Part shown: positions 5,460-5,701 of the stretch, in pieces
Position numbering within the stretch: the first letter of the stretch is position 1
How the letters are laid out: every line of letters begins with the position of its first letter
Assembly (NCBI GenBank): GCA_900551385.1
Contig: URVS01000102.1
Span: forward strand, 1-5,701
Direction of reading: 5' to 3'
Source of the DNA: an uncultured Mollicutes bacterium
Lineage (GTDB): Bacteria > Bacillota_I > Bacilli_A > RFN20 > CAG-449
Length of the DNA: 5,701 bases
Program-made: the position numbers and the translations under genes
The notes under the pieces: model-generated
Told to the model about the DNA's origin: nothing
The model's database searches: none
What the model saw: the letters and a program-made list of their open reading frames with translations, nothing else

Positions 5460-5701
5460 AACTTTATATCCTTTAAATTTGTAATTTGTGTATGAACAAA
5501 TAATTTATTAAAATCTTCTAATGAATTTAATACTTTTGCAATTTGAATTAATGATTTAAGTGATATTTCACCTGTAGTTTCAAATCTTCTAATAGATCCA
5601 TAACTAACCCCTGATTTAAACGCTAAATCTTTTTGAGTAATTTTTAATTCTTTTCTTCTTGCTATAACTCTATTTACTAAGTTTTTAATAACTTTTTCTT
5701 C
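5456..5701 (-). CDS. hipB: HipB-like XRE-family antitoxin, C-terminal part (start lies beyond right edge)
   Basis: From the right edge, 81 codons stay open down to a TGA at 5458-5456 that overlaps the hipA start as ATGA, implying translational coupling. The visible protein contains a Cro/XRE helix-turn-helix: RRKELKITQKDLAFKSG (visible residues 15-31) and VSYGSIRRFETTGEIS (32-47), the latter the recognition helix and the family's conserved arginine-phenylalanine-glutamate turn. It continues into SLIQIAKVLNSLEDFNKLF. A short tail (VHTQITNLKDIKL) follows, which in HipB proteins contacts the toxin or is degraded. Size and order (antitoxin first) match HipB, which neutralises HipA and represses the operon. 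Only a few N-terminal residues are likely to be missing. The promoter and operators are outside the window. Confidence 0.87.
   Translation of the reverse strand, partial: EEKVIKNLVNRVIARRKELKITQKDLAFKSGVSYGSIRRFETTGEISLKSLIQIAKVLNSLEDFNKLFVHTQITNLKDIKL

Noticed and set aside
1..5701. Mollicute code with TGA read as tryptophan
   Set aside because: Trp codons in the recognised proteins are TGG, and TGA ends the hipB frame exactly at the overlap with hipA.

Overview
The window is a very A+T-rich bacterial chromosome segment. Genes are short and closely spaced, intergenic regions are nearly pure A/T, and good starts carry AGGAGG-type Shine-Dalgarno sites. TGG is used for Trp and TGA acts as a stop, so the code is standard rather than the Mycoplasma code. 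The gene content (CarD-family regulator, CmpB-type membrane protein, AEC permease with a D-2-hydroxyacid dehydrogenase, HipBA) fits a fermentative, probably host-associated anaerobe of the Bacillota or a neighbouring low-G+C lineage. The genus cannot be read from this sequence.

Layout, left to right. Positions 1-209 (minus) hold the N-terminal part of an unrecognised small charged protein that runs off the left edge. Positions 274-930 (minus) encode a five-helix membrane protein of the 'putative ABC transporter permease' (CmpB, PF06541) family. Positions 1006-1500 (minus) encode a CarD-family RNA-polymerase-binding regulator with an extended -10 promoter. Positions 1618-1981 (minus) are the wreck of a LysR-family regulator: an apparent start with its ribosome-binding site survives, the DNA-binding domain and hinge are gone, and about 108 codons of the C-terminal effector domain remain, in another frame and behind a stop. 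Diverging from it, 2068-4176 (plus) is an intact two-gene operon: an AEC-family permease (MleP/malate-permease type) followed 9 bases later by an NAD-dependent D-2-hydroxyacid dehydrogenase (D-lactate dehydrogenase type). A hairpin terminator at 4194-4228 closes the operon. Positions 4244-4304 carry two copies of a 28-base repeat. Positions 4362-5701 (minus) hold a HipBA-type toxin-antitoxin pair whose stop and start codons overlap (ATGA); the antitoxin gene runs off the right edge.

How the parts fit. The permease and dehydrogenase probably form one metabolic unit, moving a 2-oxo- or 2-hydroxy-carboxylate across the membrane and interconverting the two with NAD(H). A divergent LysR gene is the classical regulator arrangement for such an operon (compare mleR with the AEC permease mleP of malolactic bacteria). 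Here the regulator looks dead, while symmetrical A/T-rich sites resembling LysR boxes remain in the shared promoter region. The most notable biological story is therefore an operon that appears to have outlived its own regulator. HipBA, CarD and the CmpB-like protein are recognisable families. I found no convincing evidence of a wholly new system.
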